Of a DNA stretch of 64,000 nucleotides, positions 35,249 to 42,544 are shown one piece after another; the stretch's first letter is position 1, and each line of letters opens with the position of its first letter. A program made the position numbers and the translations under genes. The DNA is from CAXXOK01 sp964640955 (GTDB taxonomy: Bacteria > Bacillota > Clostridia > Christensenellales > Aristaeellaceae), in NCBI GenBank assembly GCA_964640955.1, contig CAZXJI010000001.1:310001-374000 (forward strand). Reading direction: 5' to 3'. The notes under the pieces are model-generated. The model was not told the origin of the DNA, searched no databases, and saw only the letters and a program-made list of their open reading frames with translations.

Positions 35249-36337
35249 ATGCCCGTCGTATCGGTTCGGCGCGTGCGCGGCTATGACGACGACGCGCTGT
35301 ACAAGGCCGTCTGCGCCCATTTCGAGGCGCTGGAAATTGGAAAGGAACTGACGCCGGATACCCGCGTTCTGCTCAAGCCCAATCTGCTGGCCGGACGCGC
35401 GCCCAGCCTGGCGGTCACCACGCACCCCGCGCTGCTCGGCGCGCTGGGCAGGCGGCTAAAGGAACTGGGCGTGAAGCGCGTGGTGCTCGCGGACAGCCCC
35501 GGCGGCGTATACACCCCCGCGATGCTCCGCAAGGTGTACGCCGCGTGCGAATATCTCCCCCTTGCAGAATGGATGGAGCTCAACGAGGATGTCTCCTTCG
35601 GCGCGCGCGGAGGTTTCAGCATCATCCGGCCCGCGCTGGATGCGGATTTCATCATCAATTGCCCGAAGCTCAAGACCCACGGCCTGACCGTGATGAGCGG
35701 CGGGGTGAAAAACCTGTTCGGCTGCGTCCCCGGCCTGCTGAAGCCCGAGCAGCACTGCCTGCACCCTTCCATCGAGGGTTTTTCGGAGATGCTTTTGTCC
35801 CTTGCCGAAACCGTGCGCCCCGACCTGACGCTGATGGACGCGGTGGACTGCATGGAGGGCAACGGCCCCGGCGGCGGCAGGGTGCGCGTGATGAACGATA
35901 CGCTCGCCTCGCGCGACGTGTACGCGCTGGACGAGGCCGCCGCGGCGCTCATGGCCCTGAACCCGCAGATGGCGCCCCTCGTGCGCCACGCGCGCAGGCG
36001 CGGCCTTTGCGACCCCGAGGCCGTAACCTGTGTCGGCGACGTGCTCGTTCCGGCCGACCCGCCCTTCACGCTCGCGGACGCAATTCTCAAAAAGGAGCGC
36101 TTTTTCTCGGTCAACGGCCTGTTCCACCACTTTTTCGGACGCAAGCGCACCTATCCGGTGATCGTCACGGAAAAGTGCGTCGGCTGCGGGCGCTGCGCCG
36201 AATCCTGCCCAAAGCAGATCATCGACGTGGTGGACCGGAAAGCGGTCATCAGTCGCAAGGGGTGCATCTCCTGCTTCTGCTGCCAGGAAATGTGCCCGGC
36301 AAGAGCCATCGACGTGGTGCGGAAACGGGCGTGGTGA
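35249..36337 (+). CDS. DUF362 protein with C-terminal 2[4Fe-4S] ferredoxin domain
   Basis: 362 residues. Residues 1-270 are the DUF362 domain (LLKPNLLAG, NCPKLKTHGLTVMSGGVKNLFGCVPG). Residues about 300-355 carry two [4Fe-4S] clusters (CVGCGRCAESCP and CISCFCCQEMCP). Function unknown; family members accompany anaerobic catabolic loci. Starts 46 bases after the aldolase and seems to be the last gene of the gntR locus. A small hairpin directly after the stop may terminate it. Confidence 0.85.
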   Translation: MPVVSVRRVRGYDDDALYKAVCAHFEALEIGKELTPDTRVLLKPNLLAGRAPSLAVTTHPALLGALGRRLKELGVKRVVLADSPGGVYTPAMLRKVYAACEYLPLAEWMELNEDVSFGARGGFSIIRPALDADFIINCPKLKTHGLTVMSGGVKNLFGCVPGLLKPEQHCLHPSIEGFSEMLLSLAETVRPDLTLMDAVDCMEGNGPGGGRVRVMNDTLASRDVYALDEAAAALMALNPQMAPLVRHARRRGLCDPEAVTCVGDVLVPADPPFTLADAILKKERFFSVNGLFHHFFGRKRTYPVIVTEKCVGCGRCAESCPKQIIDVVDRKAVISRKGCISCFCCQEMCPARAIDVVRKRAW

Positions 36338-36356
36338 CGGCGGCAAAAGCCGCCTT
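36338..36356 (+). terminator. Small hairpin at the DUF362 stop
   Basis: GGCGGC-AAAA-GCCGCC (36338-36353) followed by TTTGG. A six-pair stem with a short T run, directly after the stop. Confidence 0.4.
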
Positions 36357-36424
36357 TGGCAAGGGAGTGCAATGCCCTTCCCAACCGCCGTTCCAAGGAA
36401 TAATGGAAACATGGGGGGACGCAC

Positions 36425-36455
36425 GCGAAAGGGCCGCCGAGCGCGGCCCTTTCGC
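36425..36455. terminator. Bidirectional hairpin between convergent genes
   Basis: GCGAAAGGGCCGC (36425-36437), loop CGAGC, perfect complement at 36443-36455. It lies between DUF362 (plus) and the 5'-nucleotidase (minus), 16 bases from the latter's stop. No strong T run on either side. Confidence 0.5.
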
Positions 36456-36471
36456 TATGCTGCACGCTTCC

Positions 36472-37983
36472 TTACGCCGTCGTCCCGTCCGGCAGCGTAA
36501 CCGTATACGGCGACCCGTCCGGCACCGCCACCACGTCCCGCGCGCTTACGTAATCCAGTATCAGCTCGCTGACCTCCGTCTGAATTTCCCGGATCCGTTC
36601 GCAATCCGCATAAAAGTCGAAATCTCCCGCGCCGGTGGCGCGGTAGTTGTTCATAACCAGCGAGAAGCGGTCGCCGTCCGCCACGGGACGGCCTTCGTAC
36701 GTGAGCCTGCTCACGCGCGCCATAACGGGCCTGCGCAGGTCGAAGGCATAGGCAACGCCCGCGAAAAAATCGTAGTTGTAATGGGCCACCTTGGGCGCAA
36801 GAAACGCTTTGGCAATCGTCACCGTACCGTCCGCCCCCACGGCGAAGTAGGTCGCGCACTGTTCCAGCGCCATGCGAAGCGTTTTACCCGTTACCGAAAG
36901 CACGACGAGCGTATTGGCATACACGTAGCTCGCCACCACGTCCCGAACGGTCACCGCGCTGTCAAACCCGCGCACGTCGTTGCCCAGCGCGACGCAGGAA
37001 AGCTGCGCGCCGCTCGCGGCCAGCTGCACCCGGTTGATCAGGTCGGCGATCCCCGAGCCGTGCAGCGCCATGGTCAGCCTGTCCTCCGGCCACACGGGGC
37101 GCGACAGGCGGCCGATGGGCCTGTCCAGCCACGCGTTGAGATCGGAAAACAGCCGTTGCTCCCACGGTTCCGGCGCCGGCTCCGCCGACGGCGTCAGCAG
37201 CTCGGAAGCAAACCTTCCGTCCTCCCCCATCGTCACCTTCACGTAGCCCGCGGCGTTGGCGGGCGGCTGCACCACGTGGGTGCCGCGGCAGGTCCGGTTG
37301 ACCATGGCGATGTGCTGATGCCCGGTCAGAAGCAGGTCGAAGGGCAGTGCCTCGCACAGCCGGCAGGCGATATTCTCGTTCGTCCTGCTCAGCGTTTTTC
37401 CGGTCGCGAGGTCCTTTTCCACCCCGCCGTGGTAGATGCCCACCAGCACGTCCACCTGATCCCTGAGCGCCTCCACGGCTTCGACGGCGGCCGCGAACGG
37501 ATCGCCCACCGTAAGCTGCGTCAGGTTTTCGGGCTTTTCCCACAGGTTGATCCAATCGGTCACGATACCCACCAGCCCCACGCGCAGGCCGTTTCGAAGC
37601 GTGTGCAGCGTATAGCCCGCGATGGGCATGCGTCCGCTTCGGTCGTGCACGTTGGCGCACAGGCAGCGGGCTCTGCTCTCCGTCAGGTAGTTCAGCAGCG
37701 TATCGTATCCGTAGTTGAAGTCGTGGTTGCCCAGCGTAATGTAATCGTACCCCATCCCGTTCATCAGCCGCGCCATGGGCATGGGCACGTTCTGCGAATG
37801 GCAGTAATAGGTCAGCGGCGATCCCTGCAGGGTATCGCCGCCGTCGATAACGAGCGTATTGCCGTCTTTGGGAAAGCGCATGCCCATCAGCCCCATCGGG
37901 CGGGGCGTACGATCGGCAAAATTGGTGGGGTACAGGTATCCGTGCGTGTCCGAAGTGTAGTAAACCGTGAGTTTTGCCGCCAT
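36472..37983 (-). CDS. Bifunctional metallophosphatase/5'-nucleotidase, cytosolic
   Basis: 503 residues. The metallophosphatase domain (1-270) has TSDTHGYL, VIDGGDTLQGSP, GNHDFNYG and the metal histidines of LLTGHQHIAM. The 5'-nucleotidase C-terminal domain (about 290-500) has SCVALGNDVRGF and the aromatic stacking region. No signal peptide, unlike secreted UshA-type enzymes, so the substrate must be intracellular. It starts 3 bases after the second phnE, inside the phn transport operon, suggesting that it dephosphorylates the imported compound. Hydrolysis of nucleotides or other phosphate esters is family knowledge; the true substrate is unknown. Confidence 0.9.
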   Translation of the reverse strand: MAAKLTVYYTSDTHGYLYPTNFADRTPRPMGLMGMRFPKDGNTLVIDGGDTLQGSPLTYYCHSQNVPMPMARLMNGMGYDYITLGNHDFNYGYDTLLNYLTESRARCLCANVHDRSGRMPIAGYTLHTLRNGLRVGLVGIVTDWINLWEKPENLTQLTVGDPFAAAVEAVEALRDQVDVLVGIYHGGVEKDLATGKTLSRTNENIACRLCEALPFDLLLTGHQHIAMVNRTCRGTHVVQPPANAAGYVKVTMGEDGRFASELLTPSAEPAPEPWEQRLFSDLNAWLDRPIGRLSRPVWPEDRLTMALHGSGIADLINRVQLAASGAQLSCVALGNDVRGFDSAVTVRDVVASYVYANTLVVLSVTGKTLRMALEQCATYFAVGADGTVTIAKAFLAPKVAHYNYDFFAGVAYAFDLRRPVMARVSRLTYEGRPVADGDRFSLVMNNYRATGAGDFDFYADCERIREIQTEVSELILDYVSARDVVAVPDGSPYTVTLPDGTTA

Positions 37984-37986
37984 AGG

Positions 37987-38805
37987 TCAGCCTCTCGCCA
38001 GCTTTTTGCGGATTTTGGTGGAAAACAGCTCGATCAGCAGCATCAGCACGATCATCCCGAACAGGAACGCGCCCACCATGCTCCAGCGGCGGCTGTTGAT
38101 GCACTGGATGAGCGCCGCGCCGATGCCGCCCGCGCCCACGATGCCCAGCGTCGTCGCGTCCTTGATGTTGATGTCGAAGCGGTAGATGATGGTGGAGACG
38201 AAGTTGGCGTACAATTGCGGCAGAATGCCGTAGCGTATCTTCTGGAACGTGGTGCAGCCCGACGCGTCCAGGCTTTCCAGGATCCGGGTGTCCAGATCCT
38301 CAATGGCGTTGATGTACATTTTGCTGATCATGCCGATGGAGCAGATGCTCTGCGTCACCACGCCGCAAAACGCGCCCGGCCCCGTGACGCGTATCCACAC
38401 CAGCGCCCACACGAGGCTGGGAATGGTGCGGATGAGCAGAATGAACGCGCGCGTGATGAACGCGACCCATTTGGGCACCACGTTCTCGCTCGCCAGAAAG
38501 CTGAAGGGCACCGCCAGAAGCCCGCCGAACAGCGTGCCCAGCACGGCGATGGCGACGGTCTCGAACAGCAGGTAGGGTACGCCGTCTTTCGTGCTGTTGA
38601 TAAGCAGGTTCATATCCGGGTGGATAATGCCGTACACGATGCCGTAGGCCACCTCGCTGCCTTTGGCAGCCAGTCCCTTGAACTGAATGGCGTTGGCCGA
38701 CCAGCCCAGCAGCACCGCCATGATGAACACGATCAGCGTATAGACCCACCAGCGCCGGGGCCGGCCTTCGTACATGGTTTCGATGGGGTTGACGACGTTC
38801 TGCAT
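37987..38805 (-). CDS. phnE: Phosphonate-type ABC permease PhnE (second copy)
   Basis: 272 residues with about six membrane helices and the EAA-like loop LDASGCTTFQKIRYGILPQL. TLGIVGAGGIGAALIQ near the C-terminus is a PhnE hallmark. Pairs with the adjacent PhnE as a heterodimeric channel. 9 bases after the first phnE. Family members import phosphonate, phosphite or phosphate esters. Confidence 0.93.
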   Translation of the reverse strand: MQNVVNPIETMYEGRPRRWWVYTLIVFIMAVLLGWSANAIQFKGLAAKGSEVAYGIVYGIIHPDMNLLINSTKDGVPYLLFETVAIAVLGTLFGGLLAVPFSFLASENVVPKWVAFITRAFILLIRTIPSLVWALVWIRVTGPGAFCGVVTQSICSIGMISKMYINAIEDLDTRILESLDASGCTTFQKIRYGILPQLYANFVSTIIYRFDINIKDATTLGIVGAGGIGAALIQCINSRRWSMVGAFLFGMIVLMLLIELFSTKIRKKLARG

Positions 38806-38814
38806 GCCTGCCTC

Positions 38815-39666
38815 CTAACTCAGCTTCCGGCGAAGGTACTGGCTGGTATTGTCGATGATCAGCACCACCACGAACAGGGTGATCAGCACCATGCCGAGGC
38901 CTTCGTAGTCGCGCCAGCCGATGCGCTCGTTGATGAGGATGCCCAGGCCGCCCGCGCCCACGTAGCCCAGGATGGACGCGGCGCGGATGTTGATTTCAAA
39001 CGAGTACAGGCTGTGGGAGAGGTAGGTGGGCAGTATCTGCGGGAAGCAGGCGCTCCAGAACGCCTGGAACCGGGTCGCGCCCAACGCCTCCATGGCCTCG
39101 TAGGCGCCCATGTCGATGGTTTCGATGCTCTCGTACAGCATGCGGGTGACCACACCGAAGGTGAATATGGTAATCGCCACGGTGCCCGCGAAGGTGCCCA
39201 GGCTGAAGATAAGCGCGCAGATAGAGGCGATGACCAGCGTGGGCAGCGTGCGGATGATGTTTAAAACCACGCGCAGCACCGCCACCACCACGGCGTTGTG
39301 GTTGATGTTGGCGGCGGCCACCACCGCGAAGGGCAGCGCCAGCAGGGAGCCGATGGCCGAACCCATGACCGACATCTTGATGGTGTCCAAAAGCGGCGGC
39401 CACACCTTGTGGAAGTAGCTCCATTCGGGGTTGAAAATCTTTTTGAGGATCACGGTGAACTGGTATCCGCGCCGGATGATGATGCTCAGGTCGAACTCGG
39501 TCACGACCAGCGACCCCCACACCACCGCGATCAGGATCAGCACGATCAGCCACGTGCGGGAGCGCGGCTTTTGCACGCTGTGATCGCCGACGGTCATGGT
39601 TTTGGGCTTGAAAATGCGGTCGAACAGCGCGGGCCTGACGGCGGGGTTTCGCGTTTCGTTGTCCAT
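38815..39666 (-). CDS. phnE: Phosphonate-type ABC permease PhnE (first copy)
   Basis: 283 residues, multispan. EAA-like loop EAMEALGATRFQAFWSACFPQI and ASILGYVGAGGLGILI match PhnE. The ATG at 39666 (MDNETRNPAV) lies 4 bases after the phnC stop; a longer reading would extend 16 arginine-rich residues into phnC and is rejected. A 70-residue cytoplasmic N-terminus precedes the first helix. Confidence 0.93.
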   Translation of the reverse strand: MDNETRNPAVRPALFDRIFKPKTMTVGDHSVQKPRSRTWLIVLILIAVVWGSLVVTEFDLSIIIRRGYQFTVILKKIFNPEWSYFHKVWPPLLDTIKMSVMGSAIGSLLALPFAVVAAANINHNAVVVAVLRVVLNIIRTLPTLVIASICALIFSLGTFAGTVAITIFTFGVVTRMLYESIETIDMGAYEAMEALGATRFQAFWSACFPQILPTYLSHSLYSFEINIRAASILGYVGAGGLGILINERIGWRDYEGLGMVLITLFVVVLIIDNTSQYLRRKLS

Positions 39667-39670
39667 CCGC

Positions 39671-40498
39671 TCACGCCCCCTTCGCAGGCGTCGCGCCGGC
39701 CTTGGCGGCGGCAATCTTCTCGGCGTCCTTCTTGGACTGCTCGTCGGCCGCCTTGGGCACCGGCGCGCCGTTGTAGATAATGTCCAGCACTTCCTGCGTG
39801 ACCGATTCCACCGGCCCGTCGTAGACGATCTCGCCCGCGCGGATGCCGATGACGCGGTCGGCGAACTCCAGCGCCAGATCCACGTGGTGGATGTTGATGA
39901 GGATGGAGATGTTCATATCCCTGTTGATGCGCTTGAAATCGTTCATCACCTGGTCGGCGGTCACGGGGTCGAGCGCCGCCACAGGCTCGTCCGCCAGAAT
40001 AATGGAGGGGTTCTGGTTGAGCGTGCGCGCCAGCGCCACGCGCTGCTGCTGGCCGCCGGAAAGCTGGTCGCAGCGGGTGTAGGCTTTGTCCAGAATCCCT
40101 ACCTTGTCCAGCGCCGCCAGCGCCGCCATCTCCTGCTGCTTGGTAAAGATGCCGAACAGCACCTGAAAAAAGTTCATGTCCGGTACCATGGAGGTCAGCA
40201 CGTTTTTGATGACTGTGGAGCGGGTGACGAGGTTGAAGGACTGGAAGATCATCCCGATATGGCGGCGGAACCTGCGCAGCGCCTTGCCGTGCAGGGTCAT
40301 CACGTCCACGCCGTCCACCAGCACCTGGCCCGCCGTCACGTCGATCATTCGGTTGATGGTGCGGATCAGCGTCGATTTGCCCGCGCCCGAAAGGCCGATG
40401 ATCGCCACGAATTCACCCTGGTCGATGGACAGCGTGACGTCCTTGAGGCCCTGAACGCCGTTGGGATAGGTTTTTCCGGTATGGACGAACTCGATCAT
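39671..40498 (-). CDS. phnC: Phosphonate-type ABC transporter ATPase PhnC
   Basis: 275 residues. Walker A GLSGAGKST, Q-loop GMIFQSFNL, signature LSGGQQQRVALA, Walker B IILADEPVAALD and the H-loop NIHHVD are intact. The C-terminal 30 residues are Lys/Ala-rich (KKDAEKIAAAKAGATPAKGA) and not part of the usual ATPase. It energises the two PhnE permeases. Separated from phnD by a 148-base gap with a terminator-like hairpin. Confidence 0.96.
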   Translation of the reverse strand: MIEFVHTGKTYPNGVQGLKDVTLSIDQGEFVAIIGLSGAGKSTLIRTINRMIDVTAGQVLVDGVDVMTLHGKALRRFRRHIGMIFQSFNLVTRSTVIKNVLTSMVPDMNFFQVLFGIFTKQQEMAALAALDKVGILDKAYTRCDQLSGGQQQRVALARTLNQNPSIILADEPVAALDPVTADQVMNDFKRINRDMNISILINIHHVDLALEFADRVIGIRAGEIVYDGPVESVTQEVLDIIYNGAPVPKAADEQSKKDAEKIAAAKAGATPAKGA

Positions 40499-40582
40499 AG
40501 CGATGCCTCTTTACTGTTAGAATGAGTCATTTCACTATACCATTCCGGCGTGCGTCTGACAATAGCGCAGGCGGGATAGAAC

Positions 40583-40616
40583 AACGAAAAGGCGGTACGG
40601 CTTTCACCGTACCGCC
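40583..40616 (-). terminator. Terminator/attenuator between phnD and phnC
   Basis: On the minus strand, GGCGGTACGG (40607-40616), loop TGAAAG, CCGTACCGCC (40591-40600), then TTTTCGTTG. A 10-bp perfect stem with a U-rich tail; partial readthrough would give more binding protein than ATPase. Confidence 0.7.
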
Positions 40617-40646
40617 CCGTGATATGGATGGTAGGAATCCGGCAGG

Positions 40647-41690
40647 TTATTGCACGGCCTCCAGCGCCTTGCGCGCGCCGTCGTAATCCGAATCCTGCGC
40701 GATGGCGTAGCCGGTGTGGCTGTACACGGAGAAGATCGCCTTGCCCTCGTCGGTGTTGATGATGTTGATCAGGGCGTTCTGCATCGCGGCGATGAACTCG
40801 GGGTTGTACACCGCGGGATTGGCCTTGGTGATGGAGACGGTATCATTGTAGATGCCTTCCGTCACGCCGATCACGTTGAGCTCGTTCCAGATGGTGTCCT
40901 CGCGGCCCATGCCGGCCTTGCCGGTGGAATCCTGCTGGTCGGTGGGCAGCAGCCAGGCAGCCTCGTAGTCGCGGCGGCCGTCCGCGTAGCAGACGATGAC
41001 GTCCACGGCCTCGGCGGCGGCCTGCGCGAAGGCCTCGCCGTAGCCGCTCAGGGTCACGACGTTGGCCAGATCGGTGATCTTCTTGCCGTCGTAGTTCTCC
41101 ATCAGCCACAGGGTGGGATAGATGTACCCGGCGGAGGAGGAAGTCTTGAGCACCGCCCAGTTGGCCTTGTCCAGGTCTTCCCAGGTCAGGGCTTCGCCGC
41201 CGTTGACCTTCGCGGCCAGCTCCTTGCCGTAGGCGGAGGGCGTGGCGTAGATCAGCGAACGGTAGAAGGTGACCTGCGTATCGGTGGGCAGGGTCTTGTT
41301 GGCGTCGCCGTTCCACGTGGTGGGATCGGTGCTGTCGTTGCTGAGCCCGGCGCGGGTCGCGGTGAGGATAACGTCCACTTCGTCGCTGTAGAGCGCGTAG
41401 GTGCCGCCGGGCAGCCAGCCGACGTCGATGGTGCCGGCCGCCATGGCTTCGCCGGTCGCCTCGTAGGAGGTGCCTACGGTGATGTCGATCTCGCCCACGT
41501 CATAGCCCTGCTTGAGCAGCTCGGCCTGAAGCAGTTCCGGCAGGTTCTTGGTGCCGGTGATGATGACGTCCGCGTCCTTGGAGGGCACGAACTCGAGGGT
41601 CAGCTTATCCATTTTGACGGCTTCGGCCATCGCGGTTGTGCAGCCGACGATCAGCGCGATCGCCAGCAACAGCGCCAGCATTTTCTTCAT
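40647..41690 (-). CDS. phnD: Phosphonate-type solute-binding protein PhnD
   Basis: 347 residues. Signal sequence MKKMLALLLAIALIVGC; IVGC can serve as a lipobox, making this a probable lipoprotein, although an AMA-EA site follows. The mature part is a PhnD/PtxB-type binding fold (LTLEFVPSKDADVI, GTIDVGWLPGGTYAL). The ligand could be a phosphonate, phosphite or a phosphate ester; no C-P lyase or phosphonatase genes are near. RBS GAGGAGG. First gene of phnD-phnC-phnE-phnE-nucleotidase. Confidence 0.93.
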   Translation of the reverse strand: MKKMLALLLAIALIVGCTTAMAEAVKMDKLTLEFVPSKDADVIITGTKNLPELLQAELLKQGYDVGEIDITVGTSYEATGEAMAAGTIDVGWLPGGTYALYSDEVDVILTATRAGLSNDSTDPTTWNGDANKTLPTDTQVTFYRSLIYATPSAYGKELAAKVNGGEALTWEDLDKANWAVLKTSSSAGYIYPTLWLMENYDGKKITDLANVVTLSGYGEAFAQAAAEAVDVIVCYADGRRDYEAAWLLPTDQQDSTGKAGMGREDTIWNELNVIGVTEGIYNDTVSITKANPAVYNPEFIAAMQNALINIINTDEGKAIFSVYSHTGYAIAQDSDYDGARKALEAVQ

Positions 41691-41732
41691 TCAAGTTTCC
41701 TCCTCAAATTGATTTGATCCAGGTCTTTTATT

Positions 41733-41762
41733 ATTGTACTTCAAAATTGTTAAGATTTTCAG
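41733..41762 (-). promoter_or_regulatory. Candidate promoter for phnD
   Basis: On the minus strand, CTGAAA (41757-41762) and TACAAT (41733-41738) with an 18-base spacer in an AT-rich leader. The -35 is weak. I see no clear PhoB-type direct repeat. Confidence 0.35.
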
Positions 41763-41898
41763 CCCATAAAAGTTAAAAAAATATTATCACTCCCGATCGC
41801 TCCGCCTTTTTTCGTCCGCAACCATTCGTTGCCTTTCGCGGCTGTGGGGTCTGGATCGGCGCGGCGTCCGTCGCCGGAAAAAAGGTGCGTTTGCAGGG

Positions 41899-41927
41899 TT
41901 GACACGTCCGGTTAGAGGTGTTAAACT
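41899..41927 (+). promoter_or_regulatory. Promoter of the feo operon
   Basis: TTGACA (41899-41904) and TAAACT (41922-41927) with a 17-base spacer. The -10 lies inside GTTAA-AC-TTAAC (41920-41931), and a GTTAG half-site (41911-41915) lies in the spacer. The rest of the 317-base phnD-feoA gap holds the phnD leader and no gene. Confidence 0.7.
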
Positions 41928-41941
41928 TAACCCGGTCCGCG

Positions 41942-41959
41942 AGTTAGCATATGCTAACT
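41942..41959. promoter_or_regulatory. Putative DtxR-family operator before feoA
   Basis: Perfect 18-base palindrome AGTTAGCATATGCTAACT, about 15 bases after the -10. Core GTTAG-N6-CTAAC, the same as the site before feoB. Iron-loaded repressor here would block elongation or initiation. Confidence 0.72.
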
Positions 41960-42007
41960 GAGGCCGTGCGGTAAAACCGGCGGCACGCGCGGCCGAGGGA
42001 GGATGGT

Positions 42008-42220
42008 ATGATGCCTTTGGGAATCGCGGCCGTAGGCGAAGTGAACACGATCCGGAAAATCACCGGACGGGACGACGTGCGCCGCCGCCTGGCGGAAATG
42101 GGCTTCGTCGTGGGCGCGGAAGTGCAGGTGGTCAGTCGCCTGGGCGGCAACCTGATCCTGAGCATTAAGGACAGCCGGGTGGCGCTGGACCATTCCATGG
42201 CCATGCGTATCCTGGTGTGA
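42008..42220 (+). CDS. feoA: FeoA-family protein (first)
   Basis: 70 residues, an SH3-like FeoA domain: VGEVNTIRKITGRDDVRRRLAEMGFVVGAEVQVV. FeoA proteins assist the ferrous iron transporter FeoB. RBS GGGAGG 5 bases before ATG 42008; ATG 42011 is also possible. Downstream of a promoter bearing a palindromic operator. The two FeoA paralogues are not close copies. Confidence 0.92.
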   Translation: MMPLGIAAVGEVNTIRKITGRDDVRRRLAEMGFVVGAEVQVVSRLGGNLILSIKDSRVALDHSMAMRILV

Positions 42221-42245
42221 CCGGAAAGGGAAGTGGAGGAAAATC

Positions 42246-42467
42246 ATGAAGACGTTACGGGACGTGGGTGTCGGCCACAGCGCGGTCATCCAGAAGCTGC
42301 ACGGCGAGGGCGCGCTCAAGCGCCGCATTATGGACATGGGGCTTACCCGGGGCACCGAGGTGACCGTGCGCAAGGTGGCGCCGCTGGGCGACCCCATCGA
42401 GCTGACGGTGCGGGGGTACGAGCTGTCGGTACGCAAGGGCGACGCGGCGCTGATCGAGGTACTTTGA
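42246..42467 (+). CDS. feoA: FeoA-family protein (second)
   Basis: 73 residues: VGHSAVIQKLHGEGALKRRIMDMGLTRGTEVTVRKVAPLGDPIELTVRGYELSVRKGDAALIEV, the standard FeoA signature with GDPIEL. GGAGG 6 bases before the ATG. 25 bases after the first feoA and 77 before feoB, a gap that holds a second GTTAG-N6-CTAAC palindrome. Confidence 0.95.
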   Translation: MKTLRDVGVGHSAVIQKLHGEGALKRRIMDMGLTRGTEVTVRKVAPLGDPIELTVRGYELSVRKGDAALIEVL

Positions 42468-42502
42468 CCGGCGACGGAAACGCGCTTTTCCGAATGAGCA
42501 TC

Positions 42503-42520
42503 GGTTAGGCGCTACTAACC
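42503..42520. promoter_or_regulatory. Second putative DtxR-family operator, before feoB
   Basis: GGTTAG-GCGCTA-CTAACC (42503-42520): perfect 6-base arms, N6 spacer, same half-sites as the feoA operator. It sits 24 bases before the feoB start, within the operon. Confidence 0.65.
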
Positions 42521-42544
42521 TCAAAGACGAAGGAGGAACGGCTC

